Notes: generated by a model from the letters alone, not told the origin. A DNA stretch of 14,128 nt from Chelatococcus sp. (GCA_003248805.1 QFQY01000085.1:1-14128); one strand, 5' to 3'; shown: positions 1 to 6,360, counted from the stretch's first letter. Translations and numbers: made by a program.

Positions 1-523
1 AATGGCCCTGGCTCGGCCCGTCGATGCCATAGGCCCAGTGCAGGCCGGTGTTGAACCATTGCGGCGAGTTCGGCGCGACGCGCTGCGTCGCGAGCATGAA
101 GCGCAGCTCGTCATGGAAGGCCTGCGCATCCTCCTCGGAGGTGAAATAGCCGCCCTTCCAGCCCCAATAGGTCCAGCAGCCGGCGAGGCGGTCGAAGACC
201 TGCTTCGACGAGATCTCGGAGCCGTAGCGCTCGCCCTCGGGCAGCGCGCCCAGGGCCGCCTCGTCGGCGACCGAGCGCCAGAGGAAGGAGGGAACGTCGT
301 TCTCCTCGACCTTCTTGAGGCGCGCCGGCACGCCGGCCTTGCGGAAATACTTCTGCGCGAGCACGTCGCTCGCCACCTGCGACCAGGCCTCCGGCACCTC
401 GATGCCTTCCAGGCGGAAGACGATCGAGCCGTCGGGGTTCTTGATCTCGCTCACGGCCGAGCGGAAGGGGATCGCCTCGTAGGGCGAGCGGCCGGCGGTG
501 GTGTAGCGGCGCTCGATGCGCAT
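1..523 (-). CDS. nrdJ: Vitamin B12-dependent (class II) ribonucleoside reductase, N-terminal part
   Basis: This partial gene reads leftward from an ATG at 523-521 and runs off the left edge after 174 codons. NrdJ is a cytosolic enzyme that reduces ribonucleotides to deoxyribonucleotides using adenosylcobalamin as radical source, so it needs no oxygen. The start MRIERRYTTAGRSPYEAI, the stretch NSPQWFNTG at residues 152-160 and the visible end GIDGPSQGH (residues 166-174) fit the N-terminal region of alphaproteobacterial NrdJ. The frame has no stop across the whole segment, and two long ORFs overlapping it in other frames are its shadows. A Shine-Dalgarno AGGGA lies at 537-533, 9 nt before the ATG. 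A sigma-70-like promoter sits about 270 bases upstream (793-821), giving a long leader. The catalytic cysteines and the C-terminal zinc-binding region lie outside the window. Recognition is from recalled family sequence, not a search. Confidence 0.93.
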   Translation of the reverse strand, partial: MRIERRYTTAGRSPYEAIPFRSAVSEIKNPDGSIVFRLEGIEVPEAWSQVASDVLAQKYFRKAGVPARLKKVEENDVPSFLWRSVADEAALGALPEGERYGSEISSKQVFDRLAGCWTYWGWKGGYFTSEEDAQAFHDELRFMLATQRVAPNSPQWFNTGLHWAYGIDGPSQGH

Positions 524-675
524 GATCCGTCATCCCTAATGCATGCCGCGGGCGAATTGCCCCGCGCGGCCGGTTGCTCACCGGCTCCTGATGTCAGCCC
601 AAACTCGGTTCAATGCCTCGGGGGCCTTGGCGGTTATGCTTCCGCCTGCGGGCCCGGTCTCGGCCAGAGCGGTGC

Positions 676-760
676 GCGAGTCGCCGCTCGCCTCCGTCCT
701 CACGACGGATTCGATGACAGCCCCGATCACTCTGGAAACTCGACATCGCAGTCTCCAGAG
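676..760 (-). other. Three consecutive hairpins in the predicted nrdJ leader
   Basis: Three inverted repeats lie between the predicted nrdJ promoter and its start codon. They are GCGAG/CTCGC at 676-680 and 687-691 with a 6-nt loop, TCCGTC/GACGGA at 693-698 and 704-709 with a 5-nt loop, and CTCTGGA/TCCAGAG at 730-736 and 754-760 with a 17-nt loop. None is followed by a U-tract, so they are not intrinsic terminators as drawn. They could form a structured 5' untranslated region, but no known riboswitch pattern was recognised. Confidence 0.4.
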
Positions 761-792
761 GCGTCTCCGCCAGCCGTCATGCGATGGTCAAA

Positions 793-821
793 ATCTAGTC
801 CCGAACCGGTCCGGGCGTCAA
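793..821 (-). promoter_or_regulatory. Predicted sigma-70-like promoter of nrdJ
   Basis: Read on the minus strand, a -35 hexamer TTGACG (821-816) and a -10-like hexamer CTAGAT (798-793) are separated by exactly 17 bases. This matches the housekeeping spacing, and transcription would start near 785. The resulting leader before the nrdJ ATG at 523 would be about 260 nt. It is the best promoter match seen upstream of nrdJ, but the -10 is imperfect and no start site data are available. Confidence 0.5.
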
Positions 822-851
822 GGAATGGTGTGCCGGCTGGCGCCCGGCAAC

Positions 852-864
852 GACATCTAGTGTC
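852..864. promoter_or_regulatory. Dyad upstream of the nrdJ promoter, possible NrdR-like box
   Basis: The 13-base element has perfect GACA/TGTC arms around TCTAG. Read on the minus strand it begins ACACTAGATGTCGT, which partly resembles the NrdR box (ACACTATATATAGTGT type) found in front of ribonucleotide reductase genes. A second, poorer match lies at 871-884, about 20 bases away. NrdR boxes normally occur as pairs about 31 bases apart, centre to centre, and close to the promoter. Here the spacing differs and the dyad lies some 30 bases upstream of the -35, so the assignment is weak. Confidence 0.22.
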
Positions 865-1123
865 TATCTGTGGACTCTGGGGATAAGTTTCAAGGCGGGC
901 GCTAAGCGTTGGAAATTGCCCGCAGAATCGCCGCCGACTCCGGGACATTGCCACAGCGTGGCCGGCGGCGGAGCCCCTAAAATCGGAGCGATCGTGGTTA
1001 ACTGTGTCTTTCCTGCCATGCCAGCGCGGCCGTCCGTAGCGCAGCGCCAAAGTCGCCGCCCAAGCGCTTGAAAGGCCGTCTTTTACGGCGTCGCACGACG
1101 GTGGCGAGCGGTGGCGGAACGAT

Positions 1124-1160
1124 GGCCGAATCATGGCGAGACATCCCGTTGGATTCGGCC
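1124..1160. repeat. 9-base inverted repeat with a GANTC site in each arm
   Basis: GGCCGAATC at 1124-1132 and GATTCGGCC at 1152-1160 are perfect reverse complements separated by 19 bases. Each arm includes a GANTC site, and a third GANTC follows at 1168-1172. The element lies about 130-170 bases upstream of the lipoprotein start. It may be an operator or a methylation-sensitive control element. No U-tract follows, so a terminator role is unlikely. Confidence 0.4.
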
Positions 1161-1292
1161 GGCATGCGAATCCTGTGGGCGGACCGGGGAGGGCCGTGAC
1201 CCGTCGGACAACCGCACGGCATTGCGTCCGGTAAGTTCGCGTTAGGCGCGCAAGGTCATGATCCTCGCGATCTGGCTTCGGAAGGTGCGCGC

Positions 1293-1748
1293 TTGAACAA
1301 GGGGATTCTCGTCTGGCCCGTTCTGCTCCTGGCGGCCTGCAGCGAGCCGGAGCCGCTGGCTCCGTCTTTCGCGGGCGACTGGGTTTCGGACAAGGCCGGT
1401 TGCGGGGGGCCGCGCATCGTGATCGGCAAAAGCGGGATCGCGGCCGCAGGAATGCCGATCGACGGGATGACCTTCACCCGCTCGAAGGTGTCCGCCAACG
1501 TGGCCGAGGTCGCGATGGAGCTCAGTCCCGCAGCCAAGGCGTTGTATCCTTCGCATGCGAGCGGCGCGCGCAAGGGCGAGCCCGATCTGGCCGAGATGGA
1601 AGTCCTGGCGACCCTGGTCGCGTCCGGTCCGTCGATCGTTCCCAACAATGTTCTGGTCAGAGACAAGAAGACTCGTCAGCTCTCCGCGGTCCATCCGGAC
1701 ATCCTCGCCATTCTGCGATTGAAGCGCTGCCCGCCGCGGCCGGCGTAA
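1293..1748 (+). CDS. Small predicted lipoprotein of unknown function
   Basis: This 151-residue protein starts with a short lipoprotein signal. After MNKG comes a hydrophobic stretch and the lipobox LLAAC with the modified cysteine at residue 16 and Ser at +2, so it is probably outer-membrane anchored. The start codon is TTG at 1293, chosen because a strong Shine-Dalgarno GGAAGG lies at 1280-1285 with a 7-nt spacer; no in-frame ATG or GTG precedes it usefully. The mature part is soluble. It contains GDWVSDKAGCGGPRIVI near residues 28-44 and two further cysteines (about 37 and 145) that could pair. No family was recognised. The gene stands 113 bases before the NDUFA12 gene on the same strand, with a hairpin between them, so co-transcription is uncertain. 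Confidence 0.75.
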   Translation: MNKGILVWPVLLLAACSEPEPLAPSFAGDWVSDKAGCGGPRIVIGKSGIAAAGMPIDGMTFTRSKVSANVAEVAMELSPAAKALYPSHASGARKGEPDLAEMEVLATLVASGPSIVPNNVLVRDKKTRQLSAVHPDILAILRLKRCPPRPA

Positions 1749-1814
1749 TGCATCGTGTTCCGGCGCGATTCGACTGGACAGGGCAGGACCTCGGCGCGAT
1801 AAGCGCGGCAGAAG

Positions 1815-1840
1815 GGCCGCGCATATCGTAGGGCGCGGCC
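1815..1840 (+). other. GC-rich hairpin between lipoprotein gene and NDUFA12
   Basis: GGCCGCGC (1815-1822) and GCGCGGCC (1833-1840) form a perfect 8-base stem with a 10-base loop. No T-run follows, so this is at best a weak or factor-assisted terminator for the lipoprotein gene. It ends 21 bases before the NDUFA12 start, and could instead affect translation or transcript processing there. Confidence 0.35.
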
Positions 1841-1861
1841 GAAAGCCCGGGATCGAGGACG

Positions 1862-2272
1862 ATGAAGGACTGGCTCTTGCAGATCTTCACCTGGTGGAAC
1901 GGCCAGACCATCGGCACGCGGTTCCACACCTGGCGGTTCGGCGAGCGTGTCGGCGAGGACGAGTTCGGCAATGTCTATTACCGCACCAAGGGCGGCGCCA
2001 AGGACAAGGCGCTGGGCTTCCAGCGCCGCTGGGTGATCTACAAGGGCGAGGCCGAGGCTTCCAAGATTCCGCCCGGCTGGAACGGCTGGCTGCATCACAC
2101 GGTCGACGTCGCTCCTTCCGAGGAGAGCTACCAGCCGCGCGACTGGCAGCAGCCGCACCAGCAGAACTGGACCGGCACGCCCTTCGCCTATCGTCCCAAG
2201 GGCTCGACCCTGGCCGAAGGCGAGCGCCCGCCGGCCACCGGCGACTACGAGGCCTGGACGCCCGGCCGCTGA
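1862..2272 (+). CDS. NDUFA12-family complex I accessory subunit
   Basis: This 136-residue protein matches the NDUFA12 (B17.2) family, a supernumerary subunit of respiratory NADH:ubiquinone oxidoreductase that is shared by mitochondria and alphaproteobacteria. It is expected to bind the peripheral arm on the cytoplasmic side of the inner membrane. Family features visible are GTRFHTWRFGERVGEDEFGN (18-37), the YYR that follows, RRWVIYKGEAEASKIPPGW (55-73) and WLHH (76-79). The tail is rich in Trp, Pro and Gln, as usual in bacterial members. The ATG at 1862 has a good AGGA ribosome site a few bases upstream. A strong terminator follows 22 bases after the stop, so the transcript appears to end here. 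The gene lies away from any nuo genes, which is usual for this family; proximity to DUF2155 and aat is a common arrangement in this group as far as I recall. Confidence 0.92.
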   Translation: MKDWLLQIFTWWNGQTIGTRFHTWRFGERVGEDEFGNVYYRTKGGAKDKALGFQRRWVIYKGEAEASKIPPGWNGWLHHTVDVAPSEESYQPRDWQQPHQQNWTGTPFAYRPKGSTLAEGERPPATGDYEAWTPGR

Positions 2273-2294
2273 AGCGGCCGCGGCCCGGGAACGC

Positions 2295-2313
2295 GGGCGC
2301 AATCGCCCTTTTT
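2295..2313 (+). terminator. Intrinsic terminator after NDUFA12
   Basis: GGGCG (2295-2299), loop CAAT and CGCCC (2304-2308) are followed immediately by five T residues (2309-2313). It lies 22 bases after the NDUFA12 stop and about 70 bases before the DUF2155 start, separating the two transcription units. Confidence 0.7.
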
Positions 2314-2384
2314 CCGCTGCTATTGGCGTGCTACTGCGCGGCTTCGCGGCGCGCTGCGCCCCTCTGAAGAGATTCGCGCGAAGC

Positions 2385-3008
2385 ATGCCCTTCCTCCGTC
2401 CCATCGCACTGGCAGGTCTGGCCTCGACCGCGCTGGCCATGCTCGCCCTGACAGGACCGGCCAAGGCCGACCGCATCCGCAATCCGACCGCCGTCTTCGC
2501 GGGGCTCGACAAGATCACCGGGCGGATCATCTCCTTCGAGGTCGCGATCGACGAGACGGTGCAGTTCGGCGCCCTGCAGCTCACTCCGCGCGTCTGCTGG
2601 ACGCGCCCGCCGACGGAAACACCTCAGACCGACGCCTTCGTCGAGGTCGACGAGGTGACCTTCGCGAACGAATACCGGCGCATCTTCACCGGCTGGATGT
2701 TCGCCGCCAGCCCCGGCCTGCACGGCGTCGAGCATTCCATCTACGATGTCTGGCTGACCGACTGCAAAGGCGGTACCGAACTGGTGGTCGAGCCGAAGGA
2801 GGCGGAGGCTCCGCCCCCGCCGGAGGACGCTCGCCGTCCGCGCACGGCCCCGGTGCCGCCGCGTGACGATTCGCTGCCGCCGCTCGTGCCCGAACAGCGC
2901 ATCGACGTGCAGCCGCCACGGGGCGTGCCGACCCAGCCGCAGCAACGCCCCAGCCAGCGCTTCTTCCCGACGAATCCGGGGCGCGATCCGACCGGAGGCG
3001 GCAACTGA
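2385..3008 (+). CDS. Secreted DUF2155 protein
   Basis: This is a 207-residue protein of the DUF2155 family, whose function is unknown. A Sec signal peptide covers residues 1-28 and ends ...GPAKA before DRIRN, so the protein should be periplasmic. The conserved domain spans roughly residues 33-128 and includes KITGRI, LQLTPRVCWTRPP and IYDVWLTDC. Its two cysteines (71 and 127) could form a disulfide. The C-terminal 75 residues are proline- and arginine-rich and look disordered. The frame is open from a GTG at 2328, but the ATG at 2385 is preferred because it starts directly with the signal peptide. The gene follows a terminator and sits 3 bases before the FUSC-like gene, suggesting a two-gene operon. 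It converges with aat, a neighbourhood often seen in this order. Confidence 0.88.
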   Translation: MPFLRPIALAGLASTALAMLALTGPAKADRIRNPTAVFAGLDKITGRIISFEVAIDETVQFGALQLTPRVCWTRPPTETPQTDAFVEVDEVTFANEYRRIFTGWMFAASPGLHGVEHSIYDVWLTDCKGGTELVVEPKEAEAPPPPEDARRPRTAPVPPRDDSLPPLVPEQRIDVQPPRGVPTQPQQRPSQRFFPTNPGRDPTGGGN

Positions 3009-3011
3009 GCC

Positions 3012-3581
3012 GTGCCGGCCGAGGACAGCGGGGCAGTGCGGGGCGGCACGACACGCATCAGGCGGCTGGGTGACGCTCTCGTCACGCTGCAGAAGCGCCT
3101 GACGCCGAGGCAGCGGCTCCGGGACGGCGCCGAACATGCCGCGATGTCGACAGCGGCAGCCCTCCTGGCCTATCTGCCGACGCAGGTTCTCGGGCTTCGC
3201 GAGGGCTTCTGGGCCGCCATCACCGCCATCGCCGTGGTTCAGAGCGAGTCCGGCGCGACGCGCAGCACGGCGCGCGACCAGTTCGTCGGTGCCGCCATCG
3301 GCGGGGTGATCGGCATCGCGGTCGTGCTCGTCACCGGCCAGCACATCGTCAGCTACGCCCTCGCGGTTCCCCTGTCCGTGCTCGCTGCATGGATGCTGAA
3401 CGCCTCGAGCGCCGCGCGGCTCGCCGGCGTGACCGCGACCATCATCCTGCTCGTGCCCCATCCGGGCGAGAGCGCCGTCGAGATGATGCTGTCGCGTGTC
3501 TTCGAGGTCGGCTGGGGCGTCACGGTCGCGATCGCCGTCGTCGGGGTGGCGGAGCGGCTGGATTCGCGGCGGCGGGGGTAA
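3012..3581 (+). CDS. FUSC-like small integral membrane protein
   Basis: This 189-residue protein has a basic N-terminus and about six membrane segments, roughly residues 44-62, 66-79, 91-109, 112-131, 135-150 and 163-182. The pattern GFWAAITAIAVVQSESGATRS, with a following GAAIGGVIG, resembles the FUSC/aromatic acid exporter membrane half. The large soluble domains and second membrane half of full-size family members are absent. A transport role is inferred only from this resemblance. The start is GTG at 3012, 3 bases after the DUF2155 stop, with GGAGG at 2994-2998 inside the upstream gene (13-nt spacer); a later start at Met45 is possible but would shorten the first membrane helix. The TAA stop lies within the U-tract of the opposing aat terminator. 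Confidence 0.78.
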   Translation: MPAEDSGAVRGGTTRIRRLGDALVTLQKRLTPRQRLRDGAEHAAMSTAAALLAYLPTQVLGLREGFWAAITAIAVVQSESGATRSTARDQFVGAAIGGVIGIAVVLVTGQHIVSYALAVPLSVLAAWMLNASSAARLAGVTATIILLVPHPGESAVEMMLSRVFEVGWGVTVAIAVVGVAERLDSRRRG

Positions 3582-3625
3582 AAGGACCGGGCGTGCGCGC
3601 GAATGCCCGCAAGGGCGCACGGTCC
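3580..3625 (-). terminator. Intrinsic terminator of aat and its upstream genes
   Basis: Read on the minus strand, GGACCGTGCGC (3625-3615) pairs with the region down to GGTCC (3588-3584), with a short internal bulge and an inner GC-rich loop. A run of four U residues (3583-3580) follows. It begins 11 bases past the aat stop. The U-tract overlaps the TAA stop codon of the convergent FUSC-like gene. No T-run exists on the other side, so it should act mainly on leftward transcription. Confidence 0.6.
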
Positions 3626-3635
3626 GGCAGGCGTC

Positions 3636-4328
3636 TCACTCCGGCCGGGATGGGCGGCCGAGCTCGGCGAGCACGTCGCTGCCGTGCACGATCGCCGATG
3701 CGGGCCAACTCCACCAGCTCGCGGCGACCTGCATCGCCTCGTCCAGCCAGACGCGGTAGACGGACTGCGGCACCTCCTGCGTGCCGAACTGGGCGAGATG
3801 GGCGGTCTGGAACTGCGCGTCGAGCAGGCGAAAGCCGCCCCGGCGCAGCCGCGCCACGAGATGCACGAGCGCGACCTTGGATGCGTCGGTTTCCCTGTGG
3901 AACATGCTCTCGCCGAAGAATGCGCCGCCGAGCGCCAGGCCGTAGAGCCCGCCGACGAGACGCCCCTCCCGCCAGCACTCGACGGTATGGACATGGCCGA
4001 GCTTGAACAGCTCGCCGAAGATCTCGCGGATCCGGGTGTTGATCCAGGTCTCGGGCCTGTCGGCGCGCGCCTCGGCACAGGCGGCGATCACGCCCTCGAA
4101 ATCGCCGTCGACGCGGACCTCGAACCGGTCGGCGCGCACGGTGCGCGCGAGCCGCGCCGGCAGATGGAAGCGGTCGAGCGGGATGACGCCGCGAATCTCG
4201 GGCTCGACCCAGAACAGGCTCGGATCGTCGGCCGTCTCGGCCATCGGGAAAATGCCGGCGGCATAGGCGCGCAGCATGATCTCGGGCGTGACGACCGGCG
4301 AGCGGACGGGGACGGAGCGGGCTCTCAT
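3636..4328 (-). CDS. aat: Leucyl/phenylalanyl-tRNA--protein transferase
   Basis: This 230-residue cytosolic enzyme transfers Leu or Phe from aminoacyl-tRNA to proteins with N-terminal Lys or Arg, marking them for ClpS/ClpAP degradation in the bacterial N-end rule pathway. Family signatures are AYAAGIFPMAE (21-31), FGESMFHRETDASK (138-151, containing the conserved Glu140) and LLDAQFQTAHLAQFG (168-182, with the acidic and Gln residues that line the active site). Length fits the family (E. coli Aat is 234 residues). The ATG at 4328 leads into the usual TPEIMLRAYAAG start region. It lies 99 bases after accC on the same strand and may be the last gene of that run. A hairpin in the gap leaves open an independent promoter. 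A terminator follows. Confidence 0.94.
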   Translation of the reverse strand: MRARSVPVRSPVVTPEIMLRAYAAGIFPMAETADDPSLFWVEPEIRGVIPLDRFHLPARLARTVRADRFEVRVDGDFEGVIAACAEARADRPETWINTRIREIFGELFKLGHVHTVECWREGRLVGGLYGLALGGAFFGESMFHRETDASKVALVHLVARLRRGGFRLLDAQFQTAHLAQFGTQEVPQSVYRVWLDEAMQVAASWWSWPASAIVHGSDVLAELGRPSRPE

Positions 4329-4393
4329 GGGACGGGAGGGGAGCGCGCGGCGCCGGCCGAGTCAATCGGCGCCTTCGCTTCCAGGACGGTGAG

Positions 4394-4415
4394 GCGGCCG
4401 GAAGGACCCGGCCGC
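4394..4415 (-). other. GC-rich hairpin between accC and aat
   Basis: GCGGCCGG (4394-4401) and CCGGCCGC (4408-4415) form a perfect 8-base stem with a 6-base loop in the 99-base accC-aat gap. There is no U-tract on either side. It may partly terminate transcription or protect the accC 3' end; a second, weaker stem GCCGA/TCGGC lies at 4356-4370. Confidence 0.35.
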
Positions 4416-4427
4416 GCCAGCCGCGGC

Positions 4428-5792
4428 TCAGCCCTCGGCGGGCTCACCCATTCCGCCGGCCGCGAGGAATTTCTCGAGCCAATGGATATTGTAGTCGCCG
4501 TTCAGGATGTCCTGGTTGCGGACCAGCGTGCGGAACAGCGGCAGGGTCGTGTCGACACCGTCGACGACGAACTCGTCCAGCGCGCGCCGCAGCCGCATCA
4601 GGCACTCGCCGCGATTGCGGCCGTGTACGATGAGCTTGCCGACCAGCGAGTCGTAATGCGGCGGGATCGCGTAGCCCTGATAGGCCGCCGAATCGACGCG
4701 CACGCCGAGGCCGCCCGGCGTGTGGAACGCCGCGATCTTGCCCGGCGAGGGGCGGAAGGTCGCGGGATGCTCGGCGTTGACGCGGCACTCGATGGCATGG
4801 CCCTCGATGACGACGTCCTTCTGGGTCAGCGAGAGCGGCGCGCCGGCGGCGATCCTGATCTGCTCGTTGACGAGGTCGATCCCGGTGATCATCTCGGTGA
4901 CCGGATGCTCGACCTGGATGCGGGTGTTCATCTCGATGAAGTAGAACTGCCCGTCCTCGTAGAGGAACTCGATCGTGCCGGCGCCGAGATAGCCGAGCTT
5001 GGCCATGGCCTCGGCGCAGATCGCGCCGATCCGGTCGCGCTCGCCGGCGTTGAGCGCGGGCGAGGGGCCTTCCTCCCAGACCTTCTGGTGGCGGCGCTGC
5101 AGCGAGCAGTCACGCTCGCCGAGATGGATCGCGTTGCCGCGGCCGTCGCCGAGGATCTGGATTTCGATGTGGCGCGGCTTCTCGAGGTACTTCTCGATAT
5201 AGACGGCGTCGTCGCCGAAGGCGGCCTTGGCCTCGGTGCGGGCGGTCTGCAAGGCGACGACGAGGTCTTCCTCGCTGCGCGCGACCTTCATGCCGCGCCC
5301 GCCGCCGCCGGCGGCGGCCTTGATGATGACCGGGAAGCCGATCTCCCTGGCGATGCGCAGCGCCTCCGCATCCTCGGTCACGCCGCCCTCGGAGCCCGGA
5401 ACGCAGGGAATGCCGAGGCGCTTGGCGGTGCGCTTGGCCTCGATCTTGTCGCCCATCACCCGGATATGCTCGGCCTTGGGGCCGATGAAGGCGATGTTGT
5501 GCTGCTCCAGGATCTCGGCGAAGCGGGCGTTCTCCGAAAGGAAGCCGTAGCCGGGATGGACCGCGTCGGCACCGGTGATCTCGCAGGCCGCGATCAGGGC
5601 CGGCACGTTGAGATAGCTCTCGCGGGCCGCCGGCGGGCCGATGCAGACGCTCTCGTCGGCGAGGCGCACATGCATGGCGTTGGCGTCGGCCGTGGAGTGG
5701 ACCGCGACCGTCGCGATGCCGAGCTCCTTGGCGGCGCGCAGCACCCGCAACGCGATCTCTCCGCGATTGGCGATCAGGATCTTGTCGAACAT
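4428..5792 (-). CDS. accC: Biotin carboxylase subunit of acetyl-CoA carboxylase
   Basis: This 454-residue ATP-grasp enzyme carboxylates the biotin on AccB using ATP and bicarbonate, the first half of the committed step of fatty acid synthesis. Order of domains: N-terminal biotin carboxylase domain opening MFDKILIANRGEIALRV, ATP-grasp with Lys116 and the glycine-rich loop AAAGGGGRGMKV (159-170), and ERDCSLQRRHQKVWEE (226-241). The catalytic segment FIEMNTRIQVEHPVTE (285-300) holds Glu287 and Arg291, and the C-terminal domain begins near IECRVNAEHP (334-343). Length agrees with the E. coli enzyme (449). The frame stays open to a GTG at 5825 overlapping the accB stop, but the ATG at 5792 gives the conserved N-terminus; the ribosome site there is weak, so the longer form is not excluded. 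It is 29 bases after accB and co-transcribed with it. Confidence 0.97.
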   Translation of the reverse strand: MFDKILIANRGEIALRVLRAAKELGIATVAVHSTADANAMHVRLADESVCIGPPAARESYLNVPALIAACEITGADAVHPGYGFLSENARFAEILEQHNIAFIGPKAEHIRVMGDKIEAKRTAKRLGIPCVPGSEGGVTEDAEALRIAREIGFPVIIKAAAGGGGRGMKVARSEEDLVVALQTARTEAKAAFGDDAVYIEKYLEKPRHIEIQILGDGRGNAIHLGERDCSLQRRHQKVWEEGPSPALNAGERDRIGAICAEAMAKLGYLGAGTIEFLYEDGQFYFIEMNTRIQVEHPVTEMITGIDLVNEQIRIAAGAPLSLTQKDVVIEGHAIECRVNAEHPATFRPSPGKIAAFHTPGGLGVRVDSAAYQGYAIPPHYDSLVGKLIVHGRNRGECLMRLRRALDEFVVDGVDTTLPLFRTLVRNQDILNGDYNIHWLEKFLAAGGMGEPAEG

Positions 5793-5821
5793 CTTGATGC
5801 CGCCGTCGCTGCCCGCCCCGC

Positions 5822-6280
5822 TCACTCGATCACCAGCAGCGGCTCGCCGTACTCGACCGGCTGACCGTCCTCGACGAGAACGGCCGTGACCTTGCCGGAG
5901 CGCGGGGCGACGATGTCGTTGAAGGTCTTCATCGCCTCGACGAGCAGGACACGGTCGCCCTGCTTCACGACGCTGCCGATCTCGACGAAGGGCTTGGCCT
6001 CGGGCGAGGGGCGCCGATAGGCCGTGCCGACCATCGGCGAGGTGACCGCACCGGGATGCGCGCCGGTGGGCTTGCTCTCGACGGGAGCCGCGACCGGAGC
6101 GGCCAGCGGCGCGGCGACAGGCGCGCTCGCCATCGGCACCTGCACCGTCGTCGCGTAGTTGCGGGCCACGCGGACCCGGAGATCGCCCTTCTCGACCTCG
6201 ATCTCGGTCAGGTCGGTCTGGTTCAGGAGTTCGGCCAGCTCGCGCACGAGGTCGGGGTCGATGGGGCTCTTGGTCGCCAT
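5822..6280 (-). CDS. accB: Biotin carboxyl carrier protein of acetyl-CoA carboxylase
   Basis: This 152-residue protein carries biotin between the biotin carboxylase and carboxyltransferase halves of acetyl-CoA carboxylase. It has a short N-terminal domain (about 1-45), a flexible Ala/Pro/Val linker (about 48-72) and a C-terminal biotinyl domain (about 78-152). The biotin-attachment motif is VEAMKTFNDI with Lys118; the residue after Lys is Thr rather than the more familiar Met or Leu, a variant seen in alphaproteobacteria. The ATG at 6280 is preferred, with GGTGA 8 bases upstream. A GTG at 6292 in the same frame, with GAAGAG close before it, would add four residues. It follows aroQ by 80 bases and precedes accC by 29, a classical operon order. 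Confidence 0.96.
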   Translation of the reverse strand: MATKSPIDPDLVRELAELLNQTDLTEIEVEKGDLRVRVARNYATTVQVPMASAPVAAPLAAPVAAPVESKPTGAHPGAVTSPMVGTAYRRPSPEAKPFVEIGSVVKQGDRVLLVEAMKTFNDIVAPRSGKVTAVLVEDGQPVEYGEPLLVIE

Positions 6281-6360
6281 GGCGGATGTCACCGTGCTCT
6301 TCGTCGTCTGTCTCGGATGGATGGGCCGGCTCGCGGCAGGCCCGTTCGTCTCTGTCTGGT

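Larger units (their letters stand above)
524..1292. other. 770-base intergenic region between nrdJ and the lipoprotein gene
   Basis: No convincing gene was found on either strand. The left half holds the nrdJ promoter and leader, and the right half lies upstream of the rightward lipoprotein gene. The region carries eight GANTC sites: 678-682, 708-712, 873-877, 925-929, 936-940, 1128-1132, 1152-1156 and 1168-1172. About 25 were counted by eye in the other 13.4 kb. It also has a dyad at 852-864 and a 9-base inverted repeat at 1124-1160. Codon third positions of the best short minus-strand ORF here (48 codons, starting near 1141) are only about 65% GC, clearly below the genes nearby, so it is not called as a gene. 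Confidence 0.7.

Noticed and set aside
727..776. Possible cobalamin riboswitch in the nrdJ leader, because GGAGAC-N-TGC resembles part of a B12 box
   Set aside because: The rest of the conserved core is not present, and the segment is explained by a simple 7-base hairpin.
2..886. 294-codon rightward open frame covering the nrdJ start and its upstream region
   Set aside because: It lies opposite nrdJ, which has clear protein similarity, and its product has no family features; high GC produces such long antisense frames.
998..1222. Short basic minus-strand ORF in the nrdJ-lipoprotein gap
   Set aside because: Third-position GC of its most plausible part is about 65%, well below the genes here. 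No ribosome site was identified and the product has no recognisable features.
3603..5864. 753-codon rightward open frame opposite aat and accC
   Set aside because: Pure shadow of aat, accC and the accB end on the other strand; sequence is compositional with no domain.
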